A stretch of DNA of 64,000 bases. It comes from Devosia rhizoryzae (GTDB lineage: Bacteria; Pseudomonadota; Alphaproteobacteria; Rhizobiales; Devosiaceae). The position numbers and the translations under genes were made by a program. The stretch lies in assembly GCF_016698665.1 (NCBI RefSeq), contig NZ_CP068046.1:1798001-1862000 (forward strand), given 5' to 3'. The notes below the pieces were generated by a model. It worked only from the letters and a program-made list of their open reading frames with translations, did not search any database and had not been told where the DNA came from. How positions within the stretch are numbered: position 1 is the first letter of the stretch; every line of letters begins with the position of its first letter. Of this stretch, positions 43,066 through 51,964 are shown piece after piece.

Positions 43066-43500
43066 CTACTCCCGCCGATACTCTCCGGAAAACGTCACGT
43101 TCATCCCCCCGCACATCATATTGTCCCCCACCCGCAAGACCTCGCCATCAAGCATCATCTCGATCAAACACGCATAGTCATCGGCCACCATGCCGACCGG
43201 CTCCGCCCCTTCATCGCCCGCGATGAAAACCAGCCGGTTGTCTTCGATCCAGCTGCGCGGCACTGTCACGCTGAACTCGCCGACATTGACCCCGCCGCGC
43301 TCCACCCGCTCCGGATCGCTCGCACCCCAAGTCGCAAAGCCTTCGATGCCGAGCGACTTCTTGTTGGCTACGATTGAGATTTCCTGCTCCTCCCCTGCCG
43401 ACCAGGTGCCCGCCCAATCGGTGAGCACCGGCTGCGCCCGAACCGCGCTGGCTGACAGCGCCACCACCAGAACCGCGATAACCCCGCGCGTGCCAATCAT
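43066..43500 (-). CDS. Small exported protein of unknown function
   Basis: The product has 144 residues from ATG 43500, with AGGAGG upstream. A cleavable signal peptide (VIAVLVVALSASAVRAQP) leads into a beta-rich domain with DWAGTWSAGEEQEISIV and two cysteines (YACLIEM, NMMCGGMN) that may pair. It reads like a lipocalin-like or enzyme-inhibitor-like periplasmic protein, but I recognise no family. Longer in-frame sequence upstream lacks a ribosome binding site. Confidence 0.7.
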   Translation of the reverse strand: MIGTRGVIAVLVVALSASAVRAQPVLTDWAGTWSAGEEQEISIVANKKSLGIEGFATWGASDPERVERGGVNVGEFSVTVPRSWIEDNRLVFIAGDEGAEPVGMVADDYACLIEMMLDGEVLRVGDNMMCGGMNVTFSGEYRRE

Positions 43501-43632
43501 CCGAGCCTCCTCACGTCCGCGACTTTCCCGGCAGAATCGCTTTCGCCCCGCCCGAGCCATTGGTATAGCCATAGGTAACCGCAAATCCGCCGGTCCAGCC
43601 ACTATGTTGCTATCTGAGAGAAGCTGAGCTCC

Positions 43633-44205
43633 GTGCGTTTCGTCCTCCGCCTGCTGATGATGATTGCGGTGGCCCTCGCGGTAGGCTTTGGTCTCAGCTA
43701 CTACGCGCTGACCGATGGCCGCCTCTTCGGCGCGGTGCAACTTGGACCGTGGACGACCTGGCCCGATATTGGCTCGCCCTCACCCAATCCCTATACGCGC
43801 AGCCACATCACGCGCGAAGCGGCGCTGCAGCTTGGGCGCAGCGAAGGCCTCACCTTTATCGCCACCCAGGACAGCGACGGCGCTCCGCTTGATCTCAGCT
43901 GCTCCTACCGTCTCGACGGCCATGTGCCGGTTTCAACGTTCTGGACCCTCGAAGCCATCGACGCCAACTGGATCAATCTTGCCGCTCCGGGCACCGATAC
44001 AGCCATGCGCTCGAGCGAATTGGTACGCGTCGACGGCGCCATCCGCATTCATGTCGGCACGCAGCTGCGCCCGCTCAATTGGCTCGAACTCACCGGCACT
44101 GGCCCCTTCAGCCTTGTCATGACGCTCTACGATACGACAGCTCTTCTGGGCTTCACCTCCGCCGACATGGTCATGCCCTCGATCACCAGCGAGGCCTGCC
44201 GATGA
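43633..44205 (+). CDS. DUF1214-domain membrane-anchored protein
   Basis: The product has 190 residues from GTG 43633. An N-terminal TM helix (LRLLMMIAVALAVGFGLSYYAL) anchors a domain containing PYTRSHITREAALQLGRSEGLTF, FWTLEAID and NWLELTGTGPFSLVMTLYD, the DUF1214 pattern. The next gene is the DUF1254-type partner, and the two overlap by ATGA (44202-44205). Such pairs occur widely in Hyphomicrobiales with no known function. Confidence 0.82.
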   Translation: MRFVLRLLMMIAVALAVGFGLSYYALTDGRLFGAVQLGPWTTWPDIGSPSPNPYTRSHITREAALQLGRSEGLTFIATQDSDGAPLDLSCSYRLDGHVPVSTFWTLEAIDANWINLAAPGTDTAMRSSELVRVDGAIRIHVGTQLRPLNWLELTGTGPFSLVMTLYDTTALLGFTSADMVMPSITSEACR

Positions 44206-44753
44206 TCCGCACCGTGCTTTGGTTGATCGGCGGCGTGCTCCTGGGCGGCGTCATCCATATCGTCGTGATCCTAACCCTTCCGATGCTGGCGGAAGAAACC
44301 ACCTGGACCCGCGTCGCAGCGCTCGATGCGAAGAACCGAGTCCTGGTTTTGCCACCCATTGCCCAAGGCCAACCCAATCCTTTGCATCTTGATCCGGAAC
44401 TGAGCTACGGCCTTTGCCGTCTCGACCTTTCGGAAGGCCCCGCCTATCTCAGCGGCTCGCTTCCCGATGCCTTCTGGTCGGTTGCCCTCTTCAACACTTC
44501 GGGCATCGTCACCTATTCGACCACCAATCGAGACGGCATCGGCCAGACGGTCGAAATGGGCATCTTCAATGCCGCGCAGACGCGGCTCCTGGCCCAGCAG
44601 CAGATCGATGTCGAAGAAGGCCTGCTTGTCGTCGAGGCCAGCAGCAACGAACTTTTCGTTTTGCTCCGCCTTTCGCCCCCGCATGAAGTCATGCGCCCAC
44701 GGTTCGAGGAAGCGCTGTCGCAGATTACCTGCGGACCGCGGCCGTCAAACTAA
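44202..44753 (+). CDS. DUF1254-like membrane protein
   Basis: The product has 183 residues. An N-terminal TM helix (VLWLIGGVLLGGVIHIVVILTLP) is followed by a soluble domain with CRLDLSEGPAYLSGSLPDAFWSVALFNTSGIVTYSTTNRDG, as in the DUF1254 family. It is translationally coupled to the DUF1214 gene. It converges on chrA, overlapping by nine bases. It is probably a periplasmic or membrane accessory protein with no enzymatic motif. Confidence 0.8.
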   Translation: MIRTVLWLIGGVLLGGVIHIVVILTLPMLAEETTWTRVAALDAKNRVLVLPPIAQGQPNPLHLDPELSYGLCRLDLSEGPAYLSGSLPDAFWSVALFNTSGIVTYSTTNRDGIGQTVEMGIFNAAQTRLLAQQQIDVEEGLLVVEASSNELFVLLRLSPPHEVMRPRFEEALSQITCGPRPSN

Positions 44754-45932
44754 GCCGATCAAGGCTCCAGCCAGGCCGAGGCCGACCACGACCATCCAGG
44801 GCGCCACTTTCCAGGACACCAGGGCGACAAAGCCAGCGAGAGCCAAGGCAAAATCGAGCGGCGTTAGGACGGCGCTGGTAAAGACCGGATCGTAAAGCGC
44901 CACGCCCAGAATGCCGACCACAGCCGCATTGGCGCCGCGCATCGCAGCCTGCGCCCCCGACCAGCGGCGAAGCCTGTTCCAGAACGGCAGCGCCGCCAAG
45001 AGGATCAGCAGCCCCGGCAGGAAAATGCCGACCAGCGCGATTGCGGCGCCGGGCAAGCCGTTGCTCACCGCGCCAAGATAGGCGGCAAAAGTGAAAAGCG
45101 GCCCGGGCACCGCCTGCGTTGCGCCATAGCCGGCAAGAAACGCATCGGGCGAGACCCAGCCGCGGAGGACGGTTTCAGCCTCAAGAAGCGGCAACATGAC
45201 ATGGCCGCCGCCGAAAACCAGCGATCCGGCGCGATAAAAGGCGTCGAACAAGGCCACGCCCTGCCCCGCCCCTGCAAGCAAGGGAAGCCCGGCCAGCAAA
45301 ACCACGAACAGGGCCAATGCAATCAGGCCAAGCGTCGATGAAATCGGGAAGAACGGTTGATCGGCCTTAGGCTCGTCATCCCGGCGCAACAGGATAAGAC
45401 CTGCAACAATGCCAAAGACGATGGCGCCCAACTGCCCCAGCGCGCCCCCACCGAGCACGACCAGAAACACCGCCAGAACCGCAATCGCCGCCCGCTCCCG
45501 ATCCGGCGTCAGCGAGCGGGCCATGCCCAGCACCGCCTGTGCCACAACCGCAACGGCCACGAGCTTCAGCCCATGCAAAACGCCCTGCGCGAGCGGACCA
45601 TCGAGGGCAGCTGCGCCATAGGCAAAAAGCACAAGAAGCACAGCCGACGGCAGCGTAAACCCGGTCCAGGCCGCCAGCGCGCCGAGCTGTCCGGCGCGCC
45701 TTAGCCCTAACGCAAAGCCCACCTGGCTCGATGCCGGCCCGGGCAAGAATTGGCACAGCGCCACGAGATCGGCATAGCCGGCTTCATCGATCCAGCGCCG
45801 CCGCACCACCAGTTCGTCGCGGAAATAGCCGAGATGAGCGATCGGGCCGCCAAAGCTCGTGAGCCCGAGCTTCAGAAAGGCCCAGAACACTTCAAGCGGC
45901 GTGCCCCGCTCCACCTCGATCTCGTCCGTCAC
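44745..45932 (-). CDS. chrA: Chromate transporter ChrA (two-domain)
   Basis: The product has 395 residues from GTG 45932. Two homologous halves of ~190 residues each contain the chromate-transporter signature (FGGPIAHLGYFRDELV, then LCQFLPGPASSQVGFALG; second half VFGGGHVMLPLLE and TQAVPGPLFTFAAYLG). About ten TM helices follow. It exports chromate in characterised members, but actual substrate and induction are unknown here. No chrB-type regulator is adjacent. Confidence 0.92.
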   Translation of the reverse strand: MTDEIEVERGTPLEVFWAFLKLGLTSFGGPIAHLGYFRDELVVRRRWIDEAGYADLVALCQFLPGPASSQVGFALGLRRAGQLGALAAWTGFTLPSAVLLVLFAYGAAALDGPLAQGVLHGLKLVAVAVVAQAVLGMARSLTPDRERAAIAVLAVFLVVLGGGALGQLGAIVFGIVAGLILLRRDDEPKADQPFFPISSTLGLIALALFVVLLAGLPLLAGAGQGVALFDAFYRAGSLVFGGGHVMLPLLEAETVLRGWVSPDAFLAGYGATQAVPGPLFTFAAYLGAVSNGLPGAAIALVGIFLPGLLILLAALPFWNRLRRWSGAQAAMRGANAAVVGILGVALYDPVFTSAVLTPLDFALALAGFVALVSWKVAPWMVVVGLGLAGALIGLV

Positions 45933-45940
45933 CTATACGC

Positions 45941-46762
45941 CTATTTCTGCACGACCACTTCGGTGTCGATGCGCATAGTTTGATAGCGTGATGGTATGGT
46001 GACACCGCCGCCGGTTCCCACAGCCGTCGCTCCGGAGCAAAAATCGCCGCGATTTGCCCGGTCCACCCAGGGCCGCATCCGGCGAAGGCTTTCGTCGACG
46101 CTGATCGATTGCTCATGCGGCGTTTCGACCAGCAGGTGGTCGAGCGCATAGTCATAGCTGTCGTAGCGATAGGTCAGCGCCCGCACGAACCAGTCGATAT
46201 GCCACTGGTTCTCCGCCCGCCGCGCCGCGACATTGTCGGCAACGCCCTGCTCGAGCCCGCCGATCTCCGCCAGCGCCACTCGGCGCTGACGATCGACTTC
46301 GAGCACCGCGCAGATCGACTGGAACGTCGCAGGCAAGGTATCGAGGTCGGCCAGGATGTGCCGGCCCACCGTCGAATAGCGCGTCGGCGACGACCGGTAT
46401 TCCGTGGTCCTGAGCCAGGTGTAGTAGCGATCCGTCGAAAACTGATAATCGCGCGCCCGGCCGATGCGGGTGCGCTGCAGCTCGACCGACGAATCGAACA
46501 TCCAGTCCTTGCCATGCGCTGCCACCAGGAACCGCCAGGTGCGATCATGCATCAGCACTTCCTGGTCAGTCTGGTTGAAGTCGGAAACCGGCTCCTTGCG
46601 CACGCGCGCCAGCTGATCGCCGGCATAGGGCATGATGGTGTCATGCAGAACGCCCGGCTGCGCCCGGCCGAAATCCCCCACCGGCCGCGCGACGCAGCCG
46701 CTCAGCGTGGCAAGAGCCAGGGCAACAAGGACGGTTCGGCCAAGCGTAATAAAGTCAAACAC
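45941..46762 (-). CDS. Putative outer-membrane lipoprotein
   Basis: The product has 273 residues from GTG 46762, which overlaps the upstream small gene's stop by eight bases. The lipobox is ALATLSGC. The mature part is helical and acidic/aromatic-rich (TWRFLVAAHGKDWMFDSS, RYDSYDYALDHLLVETPH) with no motif I recognise. It may be an envelope-assembly lipoprotein. Translational coupling to the small conserved-looking ORF upstream suggests linked function. Confidence 0.7.
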   Translation of the reverse strand: MFDFITLGRTVLVALALATLSGCVARPVGDFGRAQPGVLHDTIMPYAGDQLARVRKEPVSDFNQTDQEVLMHDRTWRFLVAAHGKDWMFDSSVELQRTRIGRARDYQFSTDRYYTWLRTTEYRSSPTRYSTVGRHILADLDTLPATFQSICAVLEVDRQRRVALAEIGGLEQGVADNVAARRAENQWHIDWFVRALTYRYDSYDYALDHLLVETPHEQSISVDESLRRMRPWVDRANRGDFCSGATAVGTGGGVTIPSRYQTMRIDTEVVVQK

Positions 46763-46943
46763 GCTTGCGCTTGCGTCCCTTGGCGGCGACGCCGGCTGCC
46801 GGTGGCGGCGGCGCGCCGCGTTCATACCGCACCCCGGTGAAAATCAGGATCTGCGCCCCGCCGGTAAACAGTGGTCCGGCCTCCGCAGATTTCTTGTGCC
46901 CGTCAAATTGTAGAAGCGTACCCAAGATGGCCTCCATAGCCAC
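46755..46943 (-). CDS. Small conserved-looking protein (62 aa)
   Basis: The 62-residue sequence MAMEAILGTLLQFDGHKKSAEAGPLFTGGAQILIFTGVRYERGAPPPP with a basic tail (AAKGRKRKRV) includes GGAQILIFTGVRYER, a string I associate with short rhizobial-type proteins next to lipoprotein genes. It overlaps the lipoprotein gene start (46755-46762). The N-terminal half is mildly hydrophobic, not a clear TM. I give no function. Confidence 0.65.
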   Translation of the reverse strand: MAMEAILGTLLQFDGHKKSAEAGPLFTGGAQILIFTGVRYERGAPPPPAAGVAAKGRKRKRV

Positions 46944-47034
46944 GAATGCTCCCCCGTCCCTAGTGGGGGCAGCGGTCTAAAAACGATGTGCGCGACGCCC
47001 CTCGCGCTTGATGGCCATTAAGATGTCGTCAAGG

Positions 47035-47050
47035 TTAACAGTCTGCTAAC
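47035..47050 (+). promoter_or_regulatory. Candidate CtrA box upstream of the DUF2336 gene
   Basis: The sequence TTAA-CAGTCTG-CTAAC has the spacing of the CtrA motif TTAA-N7-TTAA(C), with one mismatch in the second half. It lies 67-82 bases before the DUF2336 start. CtrA is the alphaproteobacterial cell-cycle master regulator. This is a motif match by eye only. Confidence 0.4.
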
Positions 47051-47116
47051 GAATTGACGGCAAGAGTGATCTGGCATCGAATTTGGTGCAGATAACGAGT
47101 CGACGGTTCCGCCAGA

Positions 47117-48259
47117 ATGCTTGGATTTCAGCCCTACGAAACCTTTCAGCTGCTGATCGAAACCGGCGGGGTCGATCGCACAAATACGCTGCTGATAGCC
47201 GCTTGCGACGCTTATGCGCGGCGCGGCAAGCCGACCATTCCTGAAATGGAACAGTTCGAGACGCTCGCCAACCGCCTCTTCCCCACCGCCGGTCCGCAGG
47301 CGCGCGCCAAGGGTGCCGCCATGCTCGGCCGCGCCGAGGTGCTGTCGCCGACACTCGAAAAGCTCGTGGTCGACAACATCGGCGAAGACCTCATCCCCTT
47401 CCTCGAAAACGCGCTCGAGCTTTCCGACCAGACCATGCTCGACATCATCGCGCGCTATGACGTCCCGGCCTGCGCAACGCTCGCGACCCGCGCCGACCTT
47501 TCCAACGTCGTCCTCGCCAAGCTCTTCCAGATGAATTCGCGCAAGGTCTACCGCGCCCTGGCCGGCAATGCCTATATCGTGCCGCGCGGCGCCTATCTCA
47601 GCGCCCTGGCGCGTTCGGCGCAGATGGACCACCTCGTTGCCGAAGCCCTCGGCCGCCGCGACGATTTCGACGCGGCGCTCCTCGCACCCGCCTTTTTCGA
47701 TCTTTCCGATGCACACCGCGTCAAGGTCATCGAAGCCTTCGCCAATCGCGCCACTCCCGCCGCGCCGATCTCGCGCACCATCGAGCAGCTGTCGGTCGCT
47801 ACGGGGGAATTGACCAAGGCGCTGATGAAGCTCTTTTCCGAGAACCGCCGTCCCGAGGTCACCAAGCTCCTCTCGCAGATCACCGGCCTTGACGAAGTGC
47901 GTTGCGGGCAGATTGCCCACGACGTCACGGGCGCCTCCCTCTTCGTGATCCTCCGCGCATTCGGCTCCACTGCCTATGACGGGCTGAAGGTTTTGATCCA
48001 CGCCACCAGCCACGACGGCGAGCGCTCCAAGGACCTGGCCGACTTCGCCGGTCTCTTCAGCGCCGTTTCGCCCGAATCCATGGCCTACCTGATGAGCGCC
48101 TGGCGCGGCGAAGTGAACCTCTTGGAACTGTCCAAGCAGCAGTACCAGCCCTTTACCCAGACCAGCCGCCGCACCGAAAAGATGGCTCCCGCGCACAATC
48201 CGGTCGTCGATCAGGCTATCGAGGCCCTCGCCCGCATCGGCATCCGCCGCGCCAGCTAG
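47117..48259 (+). CDS. DUF2336-domain protein
   Basis: The 380-residue, nearly all-helical protein contains ANRLFPTAGPQARAKGAAMLGRAEVLSPTLEKLVVDNI, LENALELSDQTMLDIIARYDVPACATLATRADLSNVV and LFSENRRPEVTKLLSQITGL, the repeated pattern of the DUF2336 family. The family is broad in alphaproteobacteria and poorly characterised; HEAT-like scaffold folds are suspected. The stop overlaps the DUF1491 stop as CTAG (48256-48259). A possible CtrA box lies upstream, so cell-cycle control is a hypothesis. Confidence 0.82.
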   Translation: MLGFQPYETFQLLIETGGVDRTNTLLIAACDAYARRGKPTIPEMEQFETLANRLFPTAGPQARAKGAAMLGRAEVLSPTLEKLVVDNIGEDLIPFLENALELSDQTMLDIIARYDVPACATLATRADLSNVVLAKLFQMNSRKVYRALAGNAYIVPRGAYLSALARSAQMDHLVAEALGRRDDFDAALLAPAFFDLSDAHRVKVIEAFANRATPAAPISRTIEQLSVATGELTKALMKLFSENRRPEVTKLLSQITGLDEVRCGQIAHDVTGASLFVILRAFGSTAYDGLKVLIHATSHDGERSKDLADFAGLFSAVSPESMAYLMSAWRGEVNLLELSKQQYQPFTQTSRRTEKMAPAHNPVVDQAIEALARIGIRRAS

Positions 48260-48594
48260 GCCTTGGCCAGCTCAATACCAGGATCGTCACCGCGCAAGTC
48301 GAGGCTGATAACCCAGAGGTCGGGATCGAACCCGGCCTCCTGGGCAATCCGGTCGCGCACCTTTTGCGGCTCCACCCGGCTGAACCGGCGCTGGAACACC
48401 AGCCCTGCGCCCTCGCCCCGGCTCACCACCGGCGCGGGCGTGAACAGCGAACGCGTCCCATCGAGGTGGTCGAGTTCGATGAAAACCTGGCCGGCGATCG
48501 GATCGCCACGGCGCGCGACGACGCACATGTTTCCCAGGTCATTGTGCCGGCGCACAAAGGCCATGCACCAGAGGTCGCTGCGCAGCGTCGCCAT
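48256..48594 (-). CDS. DUF1491 protein
   Basis: The 112-residue protein (MATLRSDLWCMAFVRRHNDLGNMCVVARRGDPIAGQVFIELDHLDGTRSLFTPAP) matches DUF1491, small cytosolic proteins of alphaproteobacteria. The family contains a conserved RRGDxxAGQVFIE core. It lies just upstream of the peptidoglycan-binding gene stop (same strand). No biochemical role is known. Confidence 0.88.
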   Translation of the reverse strand: MATLRSDLWCMAFVRRHNDLGNMCVVARRGDPIAGQVFIELDHLDGTRSLFTPAPVVSRGEGAGLVFQRRFSRVEPQKVRDRIAQEAGFDPDLWVISLDLRGDDPGIELAKA

Positions 48595-48623
48595 AAAAAC
48601 CCTATCGGTCGCGTGCGACGGTT

Positions 48624-49856
48624 CTAGATGGTGGCGCCGGCCTTGAGCAAGAGCTCGACGAGGTCGGGCTTGACCTGACCGGTCATCCGATAGCTGTGGA
48701 AGTTCTCGAATTCGCGGATAGCGCGAGCAGTTTCAGCCCCCGGCTTGCCGTCGATAGGCGCGCGGAAAAAGCCTAGGCTCGCAAGGCCGCGCTGAATTTG
48801 TGCCACGAGCGCGCCATCGGACGCCGGAGGGACGTAGGGCACCGGTTCGGCGGCCGGGGCAAGAGCCGCCTGCACCGGCTGGGCAGCCTGCTGCGTCGCC
48901 GGGCTCCGTGCCAGTGCAGCTGGCATGCTCTGGGTCGGCACAACGGGCAGTGCTGCCTTGGGCACGGGTGGATTGGCGACCGGCTGAACCGCGCCGGTCC
49001 GCGGCGTGTCGACTGCTGCAATGATAGAGTCGATGGTGCTGGCGGCGCTCTGTGCGACGCCGTCAAATGCCTCTTCGGCTCGCGTCAGGCCAGGCACGCG
49101 AGCAAGGAGTTGATCTTGCTGTGGTTCGACCGCGACCGGCGCCGATGGCGTTGAGGCAAGGGATGCCTGCTGCACAACGGGTGCATCAGGCTGCACCGGG
49201 GCTAGCCCGGCTTGCGCCTGTGGCTGCTGCGCTAGTGGCTGAGCGACCCGTCCAGCTGGATCGGACGACAGGATAGCGTCCAGCACCGCGGCATCGGTCG
49301 AGCCGGTCAGTTTCATGCCGTTGCGCTGCTCGAAGGCGCGAATGGCCTCAGCGGTCTTGGGCCCGTAATAGCCGTCGACCTTGCCGCTAAAGAGCTGCAA
49401 CTCGAAGAGCTTCTTCTGCACTTCGAACATTTTGGCATTGCCGACCGGTCCATCCGGCAGGGGCGGCGGCGGCACGCTTCCGGTGGTCTCGTTGCTGGTG
49501 ACCATCGGCGCCGCCACCTCGGTTGCGTCGGGGATCGGCGGCAGGGCCGGCACTGTCTCCACCAGCTCGGGACGCTCCGCCACCGGCGTCGGCGCAACAG
49601 CAAGGCTCTGGTGCGCAGGCGCAAAGAAAGGGGACGGATGTTCCGCGGTCTGGAAATAAAGCGCGTTGCTGCCGGCCAAGGCGGTCATGGTCACCATTGC
49701 CAGGATGCCGGTGGAGGCCATCGGCGCTTTCATGTAGCGCGAAAAAGTCCAGAGCCCCGCTCGGCTCAAGGTGCCAAGCAGGGCGCTGCCAGCCATCAGC
49801 GGCAGCTGTGTCAGGGTGGAAGCCGTCATTGCGCTTTTCTTGTTTCTTTTTGCCAT
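48624..49856 (-). CDS. Peptidoglycan-binding protein with N-terminal TM helix
   Basis: The product has 410 residues (402 if starting at ATG 49829, which overlaps the kinase stop as ATGA). A TM helix lies near residues 44-66. Two PG_binding_1 domains follow: VQKKLFELQLFSGKVDGYYGPKTAEAIRAFEQRNG (about 148-183) and IQRGLASLGFFRAPIDGKPGAETARAIREFENFHSY (about 350-385). Pro/Ala/Gln linkers (residues ~205-340) are low-complexity. It lies downstream of the DivJ-like kinase gene, so the two are co-translated or co-transcribed. A link between envelope and polarity is inferred. Confidence 0.85.
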   Translation of the reverse strand: MAKRNKKSAMTASTLTQLPLMAGSALLGTLSRAGLWTFSRYMKAPMASTGILAMVTMTALAGSNALYFQTAEHPSPFFAPAHQSLAVAPTPVAERPELVETVPALPPIPDATEVAAPMVTSNETTGSVPPPPLPDGPVGNAKMFEVQKKLFELQLFSGKVDGYYGPKTAEAIRAFEQRNGMKLTGSTDAAVLDAILSSDPAGRVAQPLAQQPQAQAGLAPVQPDAPVVQQASLASTPSAPVAVEPQQDQLLARVPGLTRAEEAFDGVAQSAASTIDSIIAAVDTPRTGAVQPVANPPVPKAALPVVPTQSMPAALARSPATQQAAQPVQAALAPAAEPVPYVPPASDGALVAQIQRGLASLGFFRAPIDGKPGAETARAIREFENFHSYRMTGQVKPDLVELLLKAGATI

Positions 49857-51637
49857 AGAGGTAAGGCGGCAGCCAAAGGCTCACGGTGAAGAGGAACGAT
49901 CTCGGCAGTTTCGCTGGCTTTGGTTGCCGGACCGTTTATGGGCAGAAGAACTGTGATGGTTGTCCCCGTTCCCAGTTCGGAAATGGCGCGCAACGTGCCG
50001 CCATGCAGCTCGACCAGGCCTTTGACAATCGAAAGGCCAAGGCCAGTGCCCTCATATTTGCGGGTCAACCCGTCATGCACCTGGAAGAAGGGTTCGCCGA
50101 TTCGGTCGAGCGCTGCAGGCGCCATGCCGATGCCGCGATCCCGCACCGAAAGGCTGATCGACTGGCCCTGGCGCTTGACGGTGACAGCCACCTGTCCGCC
50201 CTCATGGCTGAACTTGATCGCGTTGGAGAGCAGGTTGATCAGGATCTGCCGGCAAACGCGCTCATCGGCCGTCAGCAGCGGCAGGTCTGCCTCGATCTCC
50301 GACAGGAGACGAACCCGACGCTCCTGAGCCATGGTTTCGACCATGGCGAAGCAGGCCGGTACGATATCGGCCGGAGCGATCGGCTCCGCCTGGATCTCGA
50401 ACTTGCCGGCCTCGATGCGCGACATGTCGAGCAGCATGCTGACGACCTCCAGCAGGTGCCGTCCACTCTGGTGGATCAGGCCGGCATATTCCTTGTGCGT
50501 GCCGGAAAGCTCGCCGCCGATGCCACTGGTCATCATCTCGGAGAAGCCGACAACGGCGTTGAGCGGCGTGCGCAATTCATGGCCAATGGTCGCAAGGAAC
50601 CGCGACTTGGCCTGCGACGCATCTTCGGCGACGCGGCGCGCCTCGGCCATAGCGGCCTCGGTGTCCTTGCGGCTGGTGATGTCGCGCAGCAAGGCAATGA
50701 CCTCGTGGGCCGAATCGCTGGCCGGCTCATCAAGAATCGGCGCCAGCTGCGCATCGACCCAGATGAAGCGCGGAACGCTCGATCGGGCATGCGGATCGTC
50801 CTGGCGCATTCGCATTTCGACGCTGCGGCTGCGGCCAAGCTGGCTGGCATCGGCGAATGCGTTGAGGAATGCGGGTCGGTCGAGCACATGCACGCGCTCC
50901 ACCAGCGTATTGCCGGAAATCTGGTAGCGCGGGCAGCCGAAAAGGGGCTCCGAGGATCGTGACGCCAGCAGCACCGAGCCGTCCGTCCCAAAGCGCAGCA
51001 CCGCATCCTGCACATGTTCGATCAGGTGCCGATAGGCACTGATCTGCGCCTTGTCGTGCACTTCGAAGGCGGCGTTGATGTGATGGGCGCTATAGGCAAC
51101 CACGGCGAATGCAATCGCAAAGCCCAAGCCTGAGGCAGGCAGCAACTGTGCATCCGGCAGGGGATTGGCCGGCAGCCCCAGAAGCGTGCTGACCAGGGCG
51201 ATTGCGATGATCGGCAGAAGGCCAAGCCAGCTCACCCGGCGCATGCTGCGTCGGGCGACCAGGGCTGCTAGCACCGGACCCATCAGCGCCATGCCCAGAC
51301 CAGCGTCTCCCAAGCGAGGATCGGCGATGGTCAGCACGAGGCCTGCGGCCATCAGCGTTGTGACCTGTGCGGCGGCGGAAAGGTCGAACTGCCCGCGCTG
51401 GTGCATTGCCAGTGCCGTCAAGGCGCCGCCGAGCACGAGACAAGTGACGATGAAAGCAAGCGGCGCGCCGGCGACCATGGCATAGAGCGCAGGCCCGATG
51501 GCGAGGACTCCGGCAGCCAGCAGCAAGCGGGAATTGTTGCCGATGGTCTTGCGGCGCAGCAGTTCGGGCCGGTTGCCGACCCCGGCAAAGGCTGGGTCGC
51601 GTCCATTTCTCGCTCCGAAGGCCTTGAGACTACGCAT
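49826..51637 (-). CDS. DivJ/PdhS-like sensor histidine kinase with PAS domain
   Basis: The product has ~603 residues from ATG 51637, with ~30 bases overlapping the next gene. Six or so hydrophobic segments fill the first ~190 residues. A PAS domain follows (LIEHVQDAVLRFGTDGSVLLASRSSEPLFG), then the H-box FLATIGHELRTPLNAVVGFSEMM near residue 354, N-box NLLSNAIKFSHEGG, G1 DRGIGM and G2 GTGLGLSIV. Multi-TM-PAS-HisKA and the SEMM box match cell-cycle kinases of the PleC/DivJ group that act on DivK. The name is a family-level guess. Confidence 0.82.
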   Translation of the reverse strand: MRSLKAFGARNGRDPAFAGVGNRPELLRRKTIGNNSRLLLAAGVLAIGPALYAMVAGAPLAFIVTCLVLGGALTALAMHQRGQFDLSAAAQVTTLMAAGLVLTIADPRLGDAGLGMALMGPVLAALVARRSMRRVSWLGLLPIIAIALVSTLLGLPANPLPDAQLLPASGLGFAIAFAVVAYSAHHINAAFEVHDKAQISAYRHLIEHVQDAVLRFGTDGSVLLASRSSEPLFGCPRYQISGNTLVERVHVLDRPAFLNAFADASQLGRSRSVEMRMRQDDPHARSSVPRFIWVDAQLAPILDEPASDSAHEVIALLRDITSRKDTEAAMAEARRVAEDASQAKSRFLATIGHELRTPLNAVVGFSEMMTSGIGGELSGTHKEYAGLIHQSGRHLLEVVSMLLDMSRIEAGKFEIQAEPIAPADIVPACFAMVETMAQERRVRLLSEIEADLPLLTADERVCRQILINLLSNAIKFSHEGGQVAVTVKRQGQSISLSVRDRGIGMAPAALDRIGEPFFQVHDGLTRKYEGTGLGLSIVKGLVELHGGTLRAISELGTGTTITVLLPINGPATKASETAEIVPLHREPLAAALPLWQKETRKAQ

Positions 51638-51964
51638 GAACTGAACTCGCAACACCGACGCCCTTGTTCCGGAAAGTACGCTCCGGACGACCCTTGCCGG
51701 GCCTTTGTTGCCCAGCTCGATAGCCGGGTCTCTTGTCGATCAACCTCGTCCCCAACCGCTAAGACAGGGTTTAAGGAGCGCTGCTCAAGCCGCTATTGGG
51801 TTCCTGCGGAAGGAGGTTTTGGCGTTTAGCGTAAACAAGCCGTTGCCGTGCACGACGCAGCCGCTGACGATTTGATTCAAATTTTATGCAATTGCCGCAG
51901 ACCCGTTTAAGCGGCCCCCGCTAGGCTTATTTCATCGAACGGGAATAGGCCCGTTGCGATAGGG
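51638..51964. other. Non-coding gap (~327 bases)
   Basis: The gap divides the kinase gene (minus) from the DUF5330-like gene (plus). It holds a perfect GTTTA/TAAAC palindrome at 51824-51836 and an AT-rich stretch (TTGATTCAAATTTTATGCAATT, 51872-51893) that could be a promoter region. I find no gene and no RNA I can name. Confidence 0.5.

Noticed and set aside
51764..51780. CtrA box upstream of the DivJ-like kinase (TTAA...TTAG on the minus strand)
   Set aside because: The half-sites are eight, not seven, bases apart and the second is imperfect, so the match is below what I would report.
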